Part shown: piece after piece, positions 33,064-42,062 of the stretch
Layout: each line of letters starts with the position of its first letter
Position numbering within the stretch: position 1 is the first letter of the stretch
Assembly (NCBI GenBank): GCA_964607025.1
Contig: CAZSIL010000003.1
Location: 23,500-87,499, forward strand
DNA: 64,000 nucleotides
Origin: SIG565 sp964607025
Lineage (GTDB): Bacteria > Bacillota > Clostridia > Oscillospirales > Acutalibacteraceae
Reading direction: 5' to 3'
The notes under the pieces: model-generated
What the model was told of the DNA's origin: nothing
The model's input: the letters and a program-made list of their open reading frames with translations, nothing else
The model's database searches: none
Position numbers and translations under genes: made by a program

Positions 33064-36000
33064 TACCACTCAATCCTTTCAGGCGATACGGGGTGTTCGT
33101 TAACCGTATTTGCCGATATTTTGCCGTTTTTAAGGGTTATAATGCGGTCTGCCGCATTCGTTATAGCAAGGTTATTGGTTGCAATAATAAAGGTTTTACC
33201 CGTCGATTTACAAACATTTTTAAAGATTGAAAGCAGTTTATTTGCCGCCATATAATCAAGTTTACCAAACGGCTCATCACATAAAATAAACTTATTGTCC
33301 ATAGCTAATGCACGAGCCAAAGCCACACACAACTGTTCGAACTTTGATAACTGCCACGGGAATTTATTCATGAGATTATGAATACCGACCGATTCAAGTA
33401 TCGGCATAATGACTTTTGAGTTTTTCCCCGACATTGTCGTTATATTTTCAAGCACCGTCATACTGCTTATTAAATTATGCTCGGCAAAAATAAATGATGC
33501 GGCGTTTTTTTTGTAATTATTTAAAGAGATAATATTCATCTCTCCTATATCTTCGCCATCAACCTTTACTCTGCCGCCGTCATAACGCTCACACCCTGCC
33601 AATATATTAAGCAGTGTCGTTTTACCTGCACCGTCGGGTGCGGCAACAACAACAAACTCACCACGCTCAACCGAAAAACTGATGCCGTCTAAAACGTTTA
33701 TCTCGCGGTTTACATCGCGGTAACTTTTTACAACATTATCAAGATTTATAAAGGCGTGTTGGCGGTCCCTTAGCCGTCCGCCCAGCGTTTTAAAGTGTAA
33801 CTCTTTATCTTCCTCGGGGACGGGCAGCGATAGCGCGTGGAACTTAACCGATATATCGTTTTCACCTTCACTCACAAAATCGCTAACGTCTATTTCGTAT
33901 GGCGCAAATGCAAGTATACCTGCCTCGCATCCGTTAACCGTCACTTCTGCATAAACAGATGATATGTCTGTGAATGCTATTTTATATATAGCGCTTTCTT
34001 TTTTCTCTATAAAGAATTTTTGCGAGAGCTCAATAGTGCCTGTGAAGAACCAATATCCGCTTTCTCTTAATTTATAAGAATTAACGGTATCGGGGCGGCT
34101 CACTAGCGTAAAACTGTTTTTAGTTATAATATCTCCCGATGAATATGTATAATCTCCATTGCATTTAACCGCAAAATCGCCTAAAACCGATATACCATTA
34201 ATAGATAAATTTTCGGTTTTAAGCATCTTATAAAGATTATCCGAGTGCAAAACTATCTCGTTTTCACCGCTTTTTACAAGCGTGGTAATATCGGCTACGC
34301 CGTTTTGAGTTTCAACAACTTCTCCGTTCACAGCAAGAGTGAAAGCGTCACTATTTTGAAAATGTAGTTTTACGACGTCGGTTATAAAGCCCTTATCAAT
34401 ATTTAAAATAAATTTAAATTGAGCTCCAAATTCTTTATTTCGCTTTTTTAGTGTCGATAATATATCTATAAATTTTTCAGCCGAGTGCCATCTGCCGCCC
34501 GATATTCGCCATTGGCAAATATTAAGCACTAATTTATTCTCGGTAACCGATGCCAAATAAAACGTATCATCAAGCGGTAAAATTTTATGATTGTGTCTTA
34601 AATTCTCATAATTTGCCTGCTTTATAATACGGAAAAATGTAGAATTACCCTGATTGAAATAATCAAGTTCGGTAACACTTCTACCCGTAATTTTGCCGAT
34701 TTTGTTCTGCAGTAATGCCGCGCGCTCGGTTAGGTTAACCAAATCAAAATTAACAATATCATCGCGGGTAAAAAATGTTGCGGTCGGGCGTTTGGTAGTT
34801 GGGCATATATTTGCAACAAAGAACATTAAACTCGAGTCCATAAGCTTTATAGCCCTTATATCCACCGTCGGCTCACTTATTGCAGGTAATAATGCAGGGC
34901 GAAGCGAAGATATATCATCATCTTTAAAACTTCTTATAACACTTTGGAGTTTTCCTATGCGCTCACTTTTAACGCCGTCAATAAGATGCGGTTTTTCACC
35001 AAGAGTGTAAACCCTTCCGCCCTTTTCGGTAAATTCGATTATAAAGTTCGCGGTGTTATGGGAAACAGTAGCGCACGACGGCAATACAAGTCGACTGTAT
35101 GTGCTACCGCCAACGCTTAAAATTGCACCGTCACAAACAATTTTATCAGAAAGTGCCTGTTCGTAACCTACATCAAACGGAATATTATATTTACATAACT
35201 GTGAAATTTCTTTTTCTATCACCGCATTATAATTTACAACTCGCGAGGTGTCTATCGGAGTGTATGCCGCTGCTAACGCCTGAGACGGATATAAAAGCAT
35301 CGTATCGCATATACGCTGCCCCATATAAAGAGCGGCAACTAGTTTTTTTATATATGCAGTTATACATTTATATTTTTCGAGTTCAACACCCGAAAGAATT
35401 TCAGGGCTTTCTATACATACTCGATTAATATTATTTGCAAAAAAGCGATCAATAAGGCGTTTTAGTTCATCAAGCGACATTGACAAAAAGTCGCTATATG
35501 ACACCGTAGCAACTGTTTTTTGCTTGTTTATATTGGTTAAAATACCAGCGTTTTTTTTGATAAAATCACTGTCTGCCAGTTCTTTTGGGCAACGCAGTAT
35601 TATGCGGTCGAACTCGTGGGTTATCGGCATTAATGATACGTTGGGTAAAACCTGAGATACGGGACTTAACACGCAGTTCATCTCACCGCAAAACTCCGCC
35701 TTATTTGCGTATGTCAAATTTTTAAGCGGCATAAAAAAGTTTTCGGATACAAGAGCGTGGAGCAAAGAAAAATAACGTGACTTAAACCGTGTGCTGCCCT
35801 TGGCATCAACAAACAATAATGCCAATTTATCCAATATCGGCTCACGATATTTTTCTTCATATTCGCGCTTTATGGTATTAGACCATAAAATCTGCGATGG
35901 AAAAATATTATTGCTGACCGTCACGTGACGAAACACCTTTTGCTCGGCTATTAGTTCATCCAAAAAGGTCTGAACGGCATTTTTACCCGTAAAGTTTATG

Positions 36001-36314
36001 TAATCGGTAAGTATATCAAAATAAATAAGATAACAACCCTTTACTGCCTTTTTTAGTTTTATGAGATTTCCGTCATCAACCATATAGCAACCAAGTAGGT
36101 TTTCGGGTAGTCGGGTTAAGTCGGCGGCAACGCGAAAACGCAAAACCTTTGCGGCATAAAGATTTCCTGCTTTATGCATACGCGATACCCTATCGTGATT
36201 AATCAAAAGTGACTCTGCGCTTTTGATGCTTTTTGCAATAAATTGCTCGGAATCCATTTGTTCTATAGCATCAAGATTTTTATTAAAGCTACTTAAAAAT
36301 CCGTATTTTTCCAT
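33063..36314 (-). CDS. Glycosidase-like protein fused to a degenerate ABC ATPase
   Basis: 1083 aa from the ATG at 36314 (GGAGG 5 bases before); no signal peptide or membrane helix. Residues 1-450 resemble large uncharacterised GH106-like glycosidases, ending in an amidotransferase-like segment (398-441; YSRLVLPSC..FTEKGGRVYTLG). Where relatives have an acidic TDEP-like motif, this one reads SNNIFPSQ (134-141). Two galactose-binding-like beta-sandwiches follow (about 633-690 and 753-830). Residues 856-1083 are an ABC ATPase of the MacB/LolD kind: Walker A APDGAGKT (892-899) and Walker B FILCDEP (1009-1015) are kept, but the Q-loop Gln is Ala (FIFAEHN), the signature is LSKFE instead of LSGGQ, and the H-loop His is Asn (ATNN). 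The GH family label is inference. Confidence 0.8.
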   Translation of the reverse strand: MEKYGFLSSFNKNLDAIEQMDSEQFIAKSIKSAESLLINHDRVSRMHKAGNLYAAKVLRFRVAADLTRLPENLLGCYMVDDGNLIKLKKAVKGCYLIYFDILTDYINFTGKNAVQTFLDELIAEQKVFRHVTVSNNIFPSQILWSNTIKREYEEKYREPILDKLALLFVDAKGSTRFKSRYFSLLHALVSENFFMPLKNLTYANKAEFCGEMNCVLSPVSQVLPNVSLMPITHEFDRIILRCPKELADSDFIKKNAGILTNINKQKTVATVSYSDFLSMSLDELKRLIDRFFANNINRVCIESPEILSGVELEKYKCITAYIKKLVAALYMGQRICDTMLLYPSQALAAAYTPIDTSRVVNYNAVIEKEISQLCKYNIPFDVGYEQALSDKIVCDGAILSVGGSTYSRLVLPSCATVSHNTANFIIEFTEKGGRVYTLGEKPHLIDGVKSERIGKLQSVIRSFKDDDISSLRPALLPAISEPTVDIRAIKLMDSSLMFFVANICPTTKRPTATFFTRDDIVNFDLVNLTERAALLQNKIGKITGRSVTELDYFNQGNSTFFRIIKQANYENLRHNHKILPLDDTFYLASVTENKLVLNICQWRISGGRWHSAEKFIDILSTLKKRNKEFGAQFKFILNIDKGFITDVVKLHFQNSDAFTLAVNGEVVETQNGVADITTLVKSGENEIVLHSDNLYKMLKTENLSINGISVLGDFAVKCNGDYTYSSGDIITKNSFTLVSRPDTVNSYKLRESGYWFFTGTIELSQKFFIEKKESAIYKIAFTDISSVYAEVTVNGCEAGILAFAPYEIDVSDFVSEGENDISVKFHALSLPVPEEDKELHFKTLGGRLRDRQHAFINLDNVVKSYRDVNREINVLDGISFSVERGEFVVVAAPDGAGKTTLLNILAGCERYDGGRVKVDGEDIGEMNIISLNNYKKNAASFIFAEHNLISSMTVLENITTMSGKNSKVIMPILESVGIHNLMNKFPWQLSKFEQLCVALARALAMDNKFILCDEPFGKLDYMAANKLLSIFKNVCKSTGKTFIIATNNLAITNAADRIITLKNGKISANTVNEHPVSPERIEW

Positions 36315-36346
36315 AATTGCCTCCAAACTATCATATACACTATTTA

Positions 36347-36375
36347 ATTATATTATAAATAAAAAGAAAACTCAA
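36347..36375 (-). promoter_or_regulatory. Promoter of the glycosidase-ABC operon
   Basis: Minus-strand -35 TTGAGT (36370-36375), 17-bp spacer, -10 TATAAT (36347-36352). Confidence 0.65.
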
Positions 36376-36413
36376 TAAAAACAGTGGCAAAAATACCCTT
36401 AAAAATATAAAAA

Positions 36414-36441
36414 AGAGCCGTTTTTTACTAAAAACGGCTCT
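36414..36441 (-). terminator. Terminator after the MacB-like gene
   Basis: AGAGCCG..CGGCTCT extended by T/A pairs, followed on the minus strand by TTTTTTATATTTTT. It separates the two neighbouring ABC systems. Confidence 0.85.
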
Positions 36442-36452
36442 AAAATTTTTAT

Positions 36453-39098
36453 TTACTCAGTTCTGAGTGCTACAACCGGGTCTTTTTTGGACGCTATGCG
36501 TGATGGGAACAAACCTGCCACGAAGGTCAGCAACATACTGATACCCACAAGTATTACCGCCGCCGCAACGGGTAACTGCGCCGATGCCGTAATCTCTGCC
36601 AGATTCTGAATTATAGCATTTATAGGTATAATAAGCAACAGCGTTCCGCCGATACCGATAATACCAGCCACGAAACCGACGATAAGCGTTTCGGCGTTGA
36701 ATACACGTGAAATATCCTTCTTTGATGCGCCAACCGCCCTTAAAATACCGATTTCTTTTGTGCGTTCAAGCACCGAAATATAGGTGATAATACCTATCAT
36801 TATGGAAGACACTACAAGAGAAATAGCAACAAACGCTATCAGAATATAACTAATGGCATTGATGATTGTGGTTATGGATGACATCATAATTCCAATATAA
36901 TCAGTGTAGGAAACCTTGTCGGCTTCTTTAGCGCCTTCATTATAATCTGCTAAAATCTCGGTGATAGTATCTTTTGCTTCGAAATCTTTAGGATAGATAT
37001 TAATAATTGACGGCTTTGCTAAATCGGCAACGCCCATTTTTGCTAAATTGTCATCAAGCGTTGCATCGGATGATTTAAATAAACTCGATGCTAATAGCTC
37101 CACGATTTTCTCTTCCGATGTGCCCGCCGCGGTCATCTGCTGAATATAACCGCCTATTTGCGCCTGCTGTTCGGCGGGTAAGGTAGCGATGTGCGCCTGT
37201 ATATCAGCCATTGTATAGGTCTTTTTATCTTCGGTTTCAAACGGAAGTCCTGAGAAAATATCGGTATCGGTATTTTCCTTTTGTTCTTTAACAATTTCAC
37301 TTTCATTTACGCGGTTTATTAGATGCTCCTGAAGGGCTGAAATATAACCCACAGTACCGCCGACAGTCGATACACTTGTACCTTCTTTCGGACGCAAAAT
37401 TCCGACTACTTTAATTTCTTCTGCACTATCGACCTTGTCAATCATATAAAGCTCATCCTGGCTTTTATCAACCCAAATGCCGTTTTCTTTACTAAAATAA
37501 TCGGTATTTACAAGTAATTTAAAGCGAAGCGCTAAAATTTCATCGAAAGTAAATTCTTCCACTTCGGCTTTTTCGAATTCTTTTTCGTTTTGCTCACCCG
37601 ACTGCATTTGTGATAGAATTTCTTTCAATTCTTCATCGCTCTTCATACCGAGTGTGTATAACGTATAATCGGTTATTTCATTGTTTTCAGTAACGATTAA
37701 AACCACTTCATTGTATTTTTCGGGTAATTTGCCCTTAATTATATCGTACTGTGATTCAAGTAATTCGTTATCTCCCACCAGTTCTTTCCAAACATCCATA
37801 TTGGTCATTTGCTGCATTGCTGCGCTACCGCCCATAGCCGAACCAGACGGGGCCATACCTAAATTTTCGAAAACCTTACCAGGATTCACCTGATAAACGC
37901 CATTTGACGTGTCAGCTTTATAGATATTCATCGCAGTCGAATATCCGTACTTTATATCGGTAATATAGTCCTTAATGCCGCCGCCGTTACCATCGAGGAA
38001 CACCTTTAATTTTTCAAGGTTGTTTGTTGTAAGCCCTGAATTCATAGCGTTCATCATATCGGTCATAATGTTATTTGAATAGATTTTATCAAGTTCGTGT
38101 TCCCCACTCGCACCGTTAGAATCCATCATAGATACCATCATACTCGACATATCTACTGCCGCTTCTTCAATGCTAAGCGGATAGTTAGAAAGCGTATCTT
38201 CTTCTACCTTATCGATATAAAGCTGTATGCCGTTGGAAAGTGACAAAATAAGCGCGATACCGATAATACCGATACTGCCCGCAAAAGACGTCATAAAGGT
38301 ACGCGCCTTTTTGGTCATAAGGTTATTGAAACTCAAGGATAATGCCGTAAAGAAAGACATTGATTTTGCCTTTACGCGCTTTTTACGTTTTGGCTTTTCG
38401 GTTTCAACGGGTGTTTCGCTCTCATAGGGGTTTGAGTCGCTTATAATCTCCCCATCGAGCAACTTTATGATACGTGTTGAGTAGGTTGCGGCAATATCAG
38501 GGTTATGGGTTACCATAATGACCAATTTTTCCTTGGCAATTTCCTTTAAAATATCCATAACCTGAATACTGGTTGCCGAATCAAGCGCACCTGTCGGCTC
38601 ATCGGCTAACAGAATATCAGGGTTGTTAACTAATGCTCTTGCAATAGCCACACGTTGCATTTGTCCGCCCGACATTTGATTTGGTTTTTTGTTTAACTGG
38701 TCACCAAGTCCTACCTTTTCAAGTGCTTCAATAGCACGCTGACGGCGCTCTTTTTTTGATACACCTGAGAGCGTTAATGCAAGTTCAACGTTTGAAAGCA
38801 CCGTTTGATGCGGTATTAAATTATAATTCTGGAATACAAAACCGATAGAATGATTACGGTAAATGTCCCAATCTCTGTCCTTATAGTATTTTGTGCGTCT
38901 GCCGCCTATAATCAAGTCACCATCGGTATACTTATCAAGTCCGCCGATAATATTAAGCAAAGTCGTTTTACCGCAACCCGATTGACCGAGTATTGATACG
39001 AACTCGTTTTTGCGGAAGTCAATGCTTACACCTTTGAGCGCCTCAACCTTTGTGGGACCGACAATATAATCTTTTTTGATATTAATGAGTCTTAACAC
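36453..39098 (-). CDS. ABC transporter, ATPase fused to FtsX/MacB-type permease
   Basis: 881 aa. The ATPase (1-225) is intact: Walker A GQSGCGKTT, Q-loop FVFQNYNLI, signature QMSGGQMQRVAIARAL, Walker B ILLADEP and H-loop VTHN. A basic linker (230-245) leads to one helix (about 262-282), a large outside domain (285-740) and three C-terminal helices ending in GLFPSRIASKKDPVVALRTE. This layout is that of MacB-like exporters of peptides or antibiotics in Gram-positives; the substrate is unknown. The start is a GTG. It is upstream of, but separated by a terminator from, the glycosidase-ABC operon. Confidence 0.9.
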   Translation of the reverse strand: MLRLINIKKDYIVGPTKVEALKGVSIDFRKNEFVSILGQSGCGKTTLLNIIGGLDKYTDGDLIIGGRRTKYYKDRDWDIYRNHSIGFVFQNYNLIPHQTVLSNVELALTLSGVSKKERRQRAIEALEKVGLGDQLNKKPNQMSGGQMQRVAIARALVNNPDILLADEPTGALDSATSIQVMDILKEIAKEKLVIMVTHNPDIAATYSTRIIKLLDGEIISDSNPYESETPVETEKPKRKKRVKAKSMSFFTALSLSFNNLMTKKARTFMTSFAGSIGIIGIALILSLSNGIQLYIDKVEEDTLSNYPLSIEEAAVDMSSMMVSMMDSNGASGEHELDKIYSNNIMTDMMNAMNSGLTTNNLEKLKVFLDGNGGGIKDYITDIKYGYSTAMNIYKADTSNGVYQVNPGKVFENLGMAPSGSAMGGSAAMQQMTNMDVWKELVGDNELLESQYDIIKGKLPEKYNEVVLIVTENNEITDYTLYTLGMKSDEELKEILSQMQSGEQNEKEFEKAEVEEFTFDEILALRFKLLVNTDYFSKENGIWVDKSQDELYMIDKVDSAEEIKVVGILRPKEGTSVSTVGGTVGYISALQEHLINRVNESEIVKEQKENTDTDIFSGLPFETEDKKTYTMADIQAHIATLPAEQQAQIGGYIQQMTAAGTSEEKIVELLASSLFKSSDATLDDNLAKMGVADLAKPSIINIYPKDFEAKDTITEILADYNEGAKEADKVSYTDYIGIMMSSITTIINAISYILIAFVAISLVVSSIMIGIITYISVLERTKEIGILRAVGASKKDISRVFNAETLIVGFVAGIIGIGGTLLLIIPINAIIQNLAEITASAQLPVAAAVILVGISMLLTFVAGLFPSRIASKKDPVVALRTE

Positions 39099-39237
39099 TG
39101 CATTTACGCCTTTCTTAGAAAATTTTTCCTTTTGATTATATCATACATTTATGAATAAAAAAAGAACATACAAAAAATTATTTAAATATCTCATTAATTA
39201 TGTTATAATAGATATATAATATTTTCGGGGTGAAATA

Positions 39238-41232
39238 ATGGATAAGATAAACCGCGTTAAAGAATTGGTTGAATATTTAAATATTTGTTGCGATGAGTAT
39301 TATAATCAGAACAACCCGTCTTTATCTGATGCACAGTATGATGCGCTGTTCGATGAACTAACAGCTCTCGAAAACGAAACGGGGCTTATTTTGGCAAATT
39401 CCCCCACACAGCGCCCGGGTTACGAAGTGCTCGGCTCGCTTAAAAAGGTTGAGCACGATATCCCACTGCTTAGTCTTGCGAAAACCAAATCGGTTGCCGA
39501 CGTTTACGATATGGCAAAAACAGCCGATGGATATTTAGGTCTTAAAATGGACGGTCTTACCGTTAAAATAACCTATCAAAACGGCGAAATTGTATCGGCA
39601 TCAACCCGTGGAGACGGACAGGTGGGAGAAGATATAACCCACAATGCGCGTGTTTTCAGTAATGTTCCAAGAAAAATACCCTACACCGAAAAGCTCGTTG
39701 TAAGCGGCGAAGCATTTATAACGGTTGAAGATTTTGAAAAAATCAATGACGCGATAGAACTTGATGAAGAAAAATACTCAACACCGAGAAATTTAGCGGC
39801 TGGCAGTGTGCGTCAGCTTGATTCAGCAGTTTGCGCGGCGAGGCGCGTTTCCTTTATGCCGTTTAATGTGCTTGAGGGTTTTGATGACCTGCCCCGAAAA
39901 CTCGATAAACTAAAACGCCTTGAGAGTTTTGGCTTTGCGCTAATTCCGCATTTCACACTAACCGCAAATGATACCGAGGAGACCGCAAAGGACAAAATCT
40001 TTTTGCTTAAAGATACTGCAAACAAACTCGGCTACCCAATAGACGGCGTTGTTTTCACCTATGATGACCTTGATTTCGGCTTGTCGCTCGGTAGAACGAG
40101 CCATCATTTTAAGGACGGAATCGCCTTTAAATTCGGTGACCCGCATTTTGAAACTACACTTAGAAAAATTGTATGGAACATATCCCGTACAGGCCAGTTA
40201 ACCCCTATTGCCGAATTTGATACAGTTGAAATAGACAATACAAATGTTGAGCGCGCATCTCTTCATAATATAACTTTTATTGAAAATCTAAAACTTGAAA
40301 TTGGAGATACGATTTTAGTTTCAAAGCGCAATATGATAATTCCGCACGTTGAAAGCAACATTACGGGGGAAAATGAAAACCGTGATAGCTATCAAGCTAA
40401 AGCTCCCGATTTTTGCCCTGTTTGCCATAAGAACACGACCGTTAAAACCACACTCAACAGCGGTAGTGAAGTAAAGGTGCTTTACTGCGGCAACGATAAC
40501 TGCCCAGGCAGACAAATAAAGAAATTTACACACTTTGTAAGCAAACCCGCCCTTAATATTGAGGGGCTTAGTGAAGCCACGCTTATTAAATTTATGGAGC
40601 TTGGTTGGATAAAAAATCTCGCCGATATTTTCCGTTTGCCCGAACACCGCTCTGATATTATAAGTATGGACGGATTCGGGGAAAAATCATACAATAATTT
40701 GTGTGATTCTTTAGAAAACGCAAAAAACACTTCGCTGTCAGGGTTGCTCGTTGCGATGAATATCTCTCTTCTCGGTAAAAGTGCCGCAAAGGAAATTGAA
40801 GATTTGTTTGCGGGAGACGTTAATGAGTTTTTGAATAAAATCGATGAGGGCTTCTGTTTTACGGTAATTGACGGCTTTGGTGATACAATAAATGATGCTA
40901 TTCATAGTTGGTTTAAAAATACCGATAATAGACAGGAATTTGAAGAATTGCTCGGTATTATCACAGTACAGAAGCGGGAGAAAAAGGAAATTGATACCGA
41001 TAATATGTTTTTTGGCAAAACGGTGGTTATAACGGGTAAATTTTCGACACTTAACCGCGATGGACTTACCGAAAAAATGCAAGACCTTGGTGCAAAGGTT
41101 TCGGGGAGTGTTTCAAAAAAGACCGATTTTTTGCTAATGGGAGAAGATGCAGGCAGTAAAAAAGCAAAAGCCGAATCGCTCGGCGTTCGTATAATCCCCG
41201 AAGAAGAACTTGCAACTTTGATAGAACTGTAA
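39238..41232 (+). CDS. ligA: NAD-dependent DNA ligase (divergent clostridial type)
   Basis: Seals nicks using NAD+. 664 aa. The nucleotidyltransferase Lys is in GLKMDGLTV (KxDG); SGE replaces the usual RGE; AFKF is kept. The DGVVIKVN block reads DGVVFTYDD, so the motif-IV Lys is absent. OB fold, zinc finger (CPVC, CGNDNC), HhH and a C-terminal BRCT (VVITGKF..) follow in normal order. I recall similar sequences as a LigA subgroup in Clostridia. GGGGTGA precedes the ATG; -10 TATAAT is at 39204-39209. Confidence 0.92.
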   Translation: MDKINRVKELVEYLNICCDEYYNQNNPSLSDAQYDALFDELTALENETGLILANSPTQRPGYEVLGSLKKVEHDIPLLSLAKTKSVADVYDMAKTADGYLGLKMDGLTVKITYQNGEIVSASTRGDGQVGEDITHNARVFSNVPRKIPYTEKLVVSGEAFITVEDFEKINDAIELDEEKYSTPRNLAAGSVRQLDSAVCAARRVSFMPFNVLEGFDDLPRKLDKLKRLESFGFALIPHFTLTANDTEETAKDKIFLLKDTANKLGYPIDGVVFTYDDLDFGLSLGRTSHHFKDGIAFKFGDPHFETTLRKIVWNISRTGQLTPIAEFDTVEIDNTNVERASLHNITFIENLKLEIGDTILVSKRNMIIPHVESNITGENENRDSYQAKAPDFCPVCHKNTTVKTTLNSGSEVKVLYCGNDNCPGRQIKKFTHFVSKPALNIEGLSEATLIKFMELGWIKNLADIFRLPEHRSDIISMDGFGEKSYNNLCDSLENAKNTSLSGLLVAMNISLLGKSAAKEIEDLFAGDVNEFLNKIDEGFCFTVIDGFGDTINDAIHSWFKNTDNRQEFEELLGIITVQKREKKEIDTDNMFFGKTVVITGKFSTLNRDGLTEKMQDLGAKVSGSVSKKTDFLLMGEDAGSKKAKAESLGVRIIPEEELATLIEL

Positions 41233-41239
41233 ATTTTAA

Positions 41240-41272
41240 AAGGATAGGCGTTTATGGCGCCTATCCTTATTT
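41240..41272 (+). terminator. ligA terminator
   Basis: AAGGATAGGCG/CGCCTATCCTT with a 7-base loop, then TATTTTT. Confidence 0.85.
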
Positions 41273-41346
41273 TTATCGTTTCGCGGCAATAAATTATCGT
41301 TTTTCGATAATTTATTGTTGACAAACGATAATCTACATGCTATTAT
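41273..41346 (+). promoter_or_regulatory. Promoter with nested palindromes upstream of the DUF2975 operon
   Basis: -35 TTGACA (41318-41323), 17-bp spacer, -10 TATTAT (41341-41346). Immediately upstream is a perfect 13-bp hairpin (41287-41299 with 41305-41317, T5 loop). A second, outer pair TTATCGTTT (41273-41281)/AAACGATAA (41323-41331) encloses it and overlaps the spacer. The core TTATCG occurs in each arm, as expected for cooperative operator sites. Confidence 0.7.
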
Positions 41347-41378
41347 AATGTCAGAATAAACCATTGGAGGTAATTTTT

Positions 41379-41843
41379 ATGTGGAATAGAAAAAATTCTG
41401 TAATCTTATCCATTGTTATCTGCTTTATCGTTGCCGCCGTTATCACTGTGGGGCTTTTTTTAGGTCCCTGGGCTGTAGAAACCTGGTTCACGACATATCG
41501 CGGTTGGAACGGCTCATTTCAAATTTACGATGTCGTAACCTTATTTAAGCTTGCCTTTTATCCAAGCGCCGTTTTTGCTTATATGACACTTTACTCGCTC
41601 ATAAGACTTTTATTTAACATTAAAGATGAACAAATATTTATTGACACCAATGTTAAATACCTAAGGCGTATTTCGTGGGGATGCATAGCAGTTTCCTTTA
41701 TTACCCTTATCAGCGGATTTTTCTATATTCCCTATTTCTTTATTGCAGTTGCCGCAGGATTTGTAGGGCTTATGCTACGTATCGTCAAAAATGCTTTTCA
41801 GAGTGCCGTTGCACTGCGCGAAGAAAACGACCTTACAATATAG
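41379..41843 (+). CDS. DUF2975 family membrane protein
   Basis: About 154 aa with four hydrophobic helices (about 6-28, 47-66, 93-112 and 115-135). Starts at the ATG 41379 with GGAGG 8 bases before; the TTG at 41364 lies in that site. DUF2975 proteins are regularly encoded next to a small Cro/C1-type regulator, as here. Function unknown, possibly membrane-state sensing. Confidence 0.82.
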   Translation: MWNRKNSVILSIVICFIVAAVITVGLFLGPWAVETWFTTYRGWNGSFQIYDVVTLFKLAFYPSAVFAYMTLYSLIRLLFNIKDEQIFIDTNVKYLRRISWGCIAVSFITLISGFFYIPYFFIAVAAGFVGLMLRIVKNAFQSAVALREENDLTI

Positions 41844-41853
41844 AGGTGGAACT

Positions 41854-42060
41854 ATGATAGAAATTGATATTGAAGTAATGTTGGCCATCAAAAAAATGAC
41901 GTCCTTAGAGCTCGCCGAAAAAATAGGCATTACCCCTGCGAATCTTTCTATATTAAAAACAGGAAAAGCAAAAGCAATACGCTTTTCCACATTAGAAGCA
42001 ATTTGCAAAGCGCTTGATTGCCAACCTGGAGATATTATTAAATACGTTAAGGAGGAATAA
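41854..42060 (+). CDS. Small XRE/HTH_26-type transcriptional regulator
   Basis: 68 aa, consisting only of a Cro/C1-type helix-turn-helix: MTSLELAEKIGITPANLSILKTG is the HTH, followed by STLEAICKALDCQPGDIIKY. It resembles B. subtilis YozG. Starts at the ATG 41854 with AGAGGTGG upstream. A likely repressor of its own operon through the palindromes at 41273-41331 (inference). Confidence 0.88.
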   Translation: MIEIDIEVMLAIKKMTSLELAEKIGITPANLSILKTGKAKAIRFSTLEAICKALDCQPGDIIKYVKEE

Positions 42061-42062
42061 TT

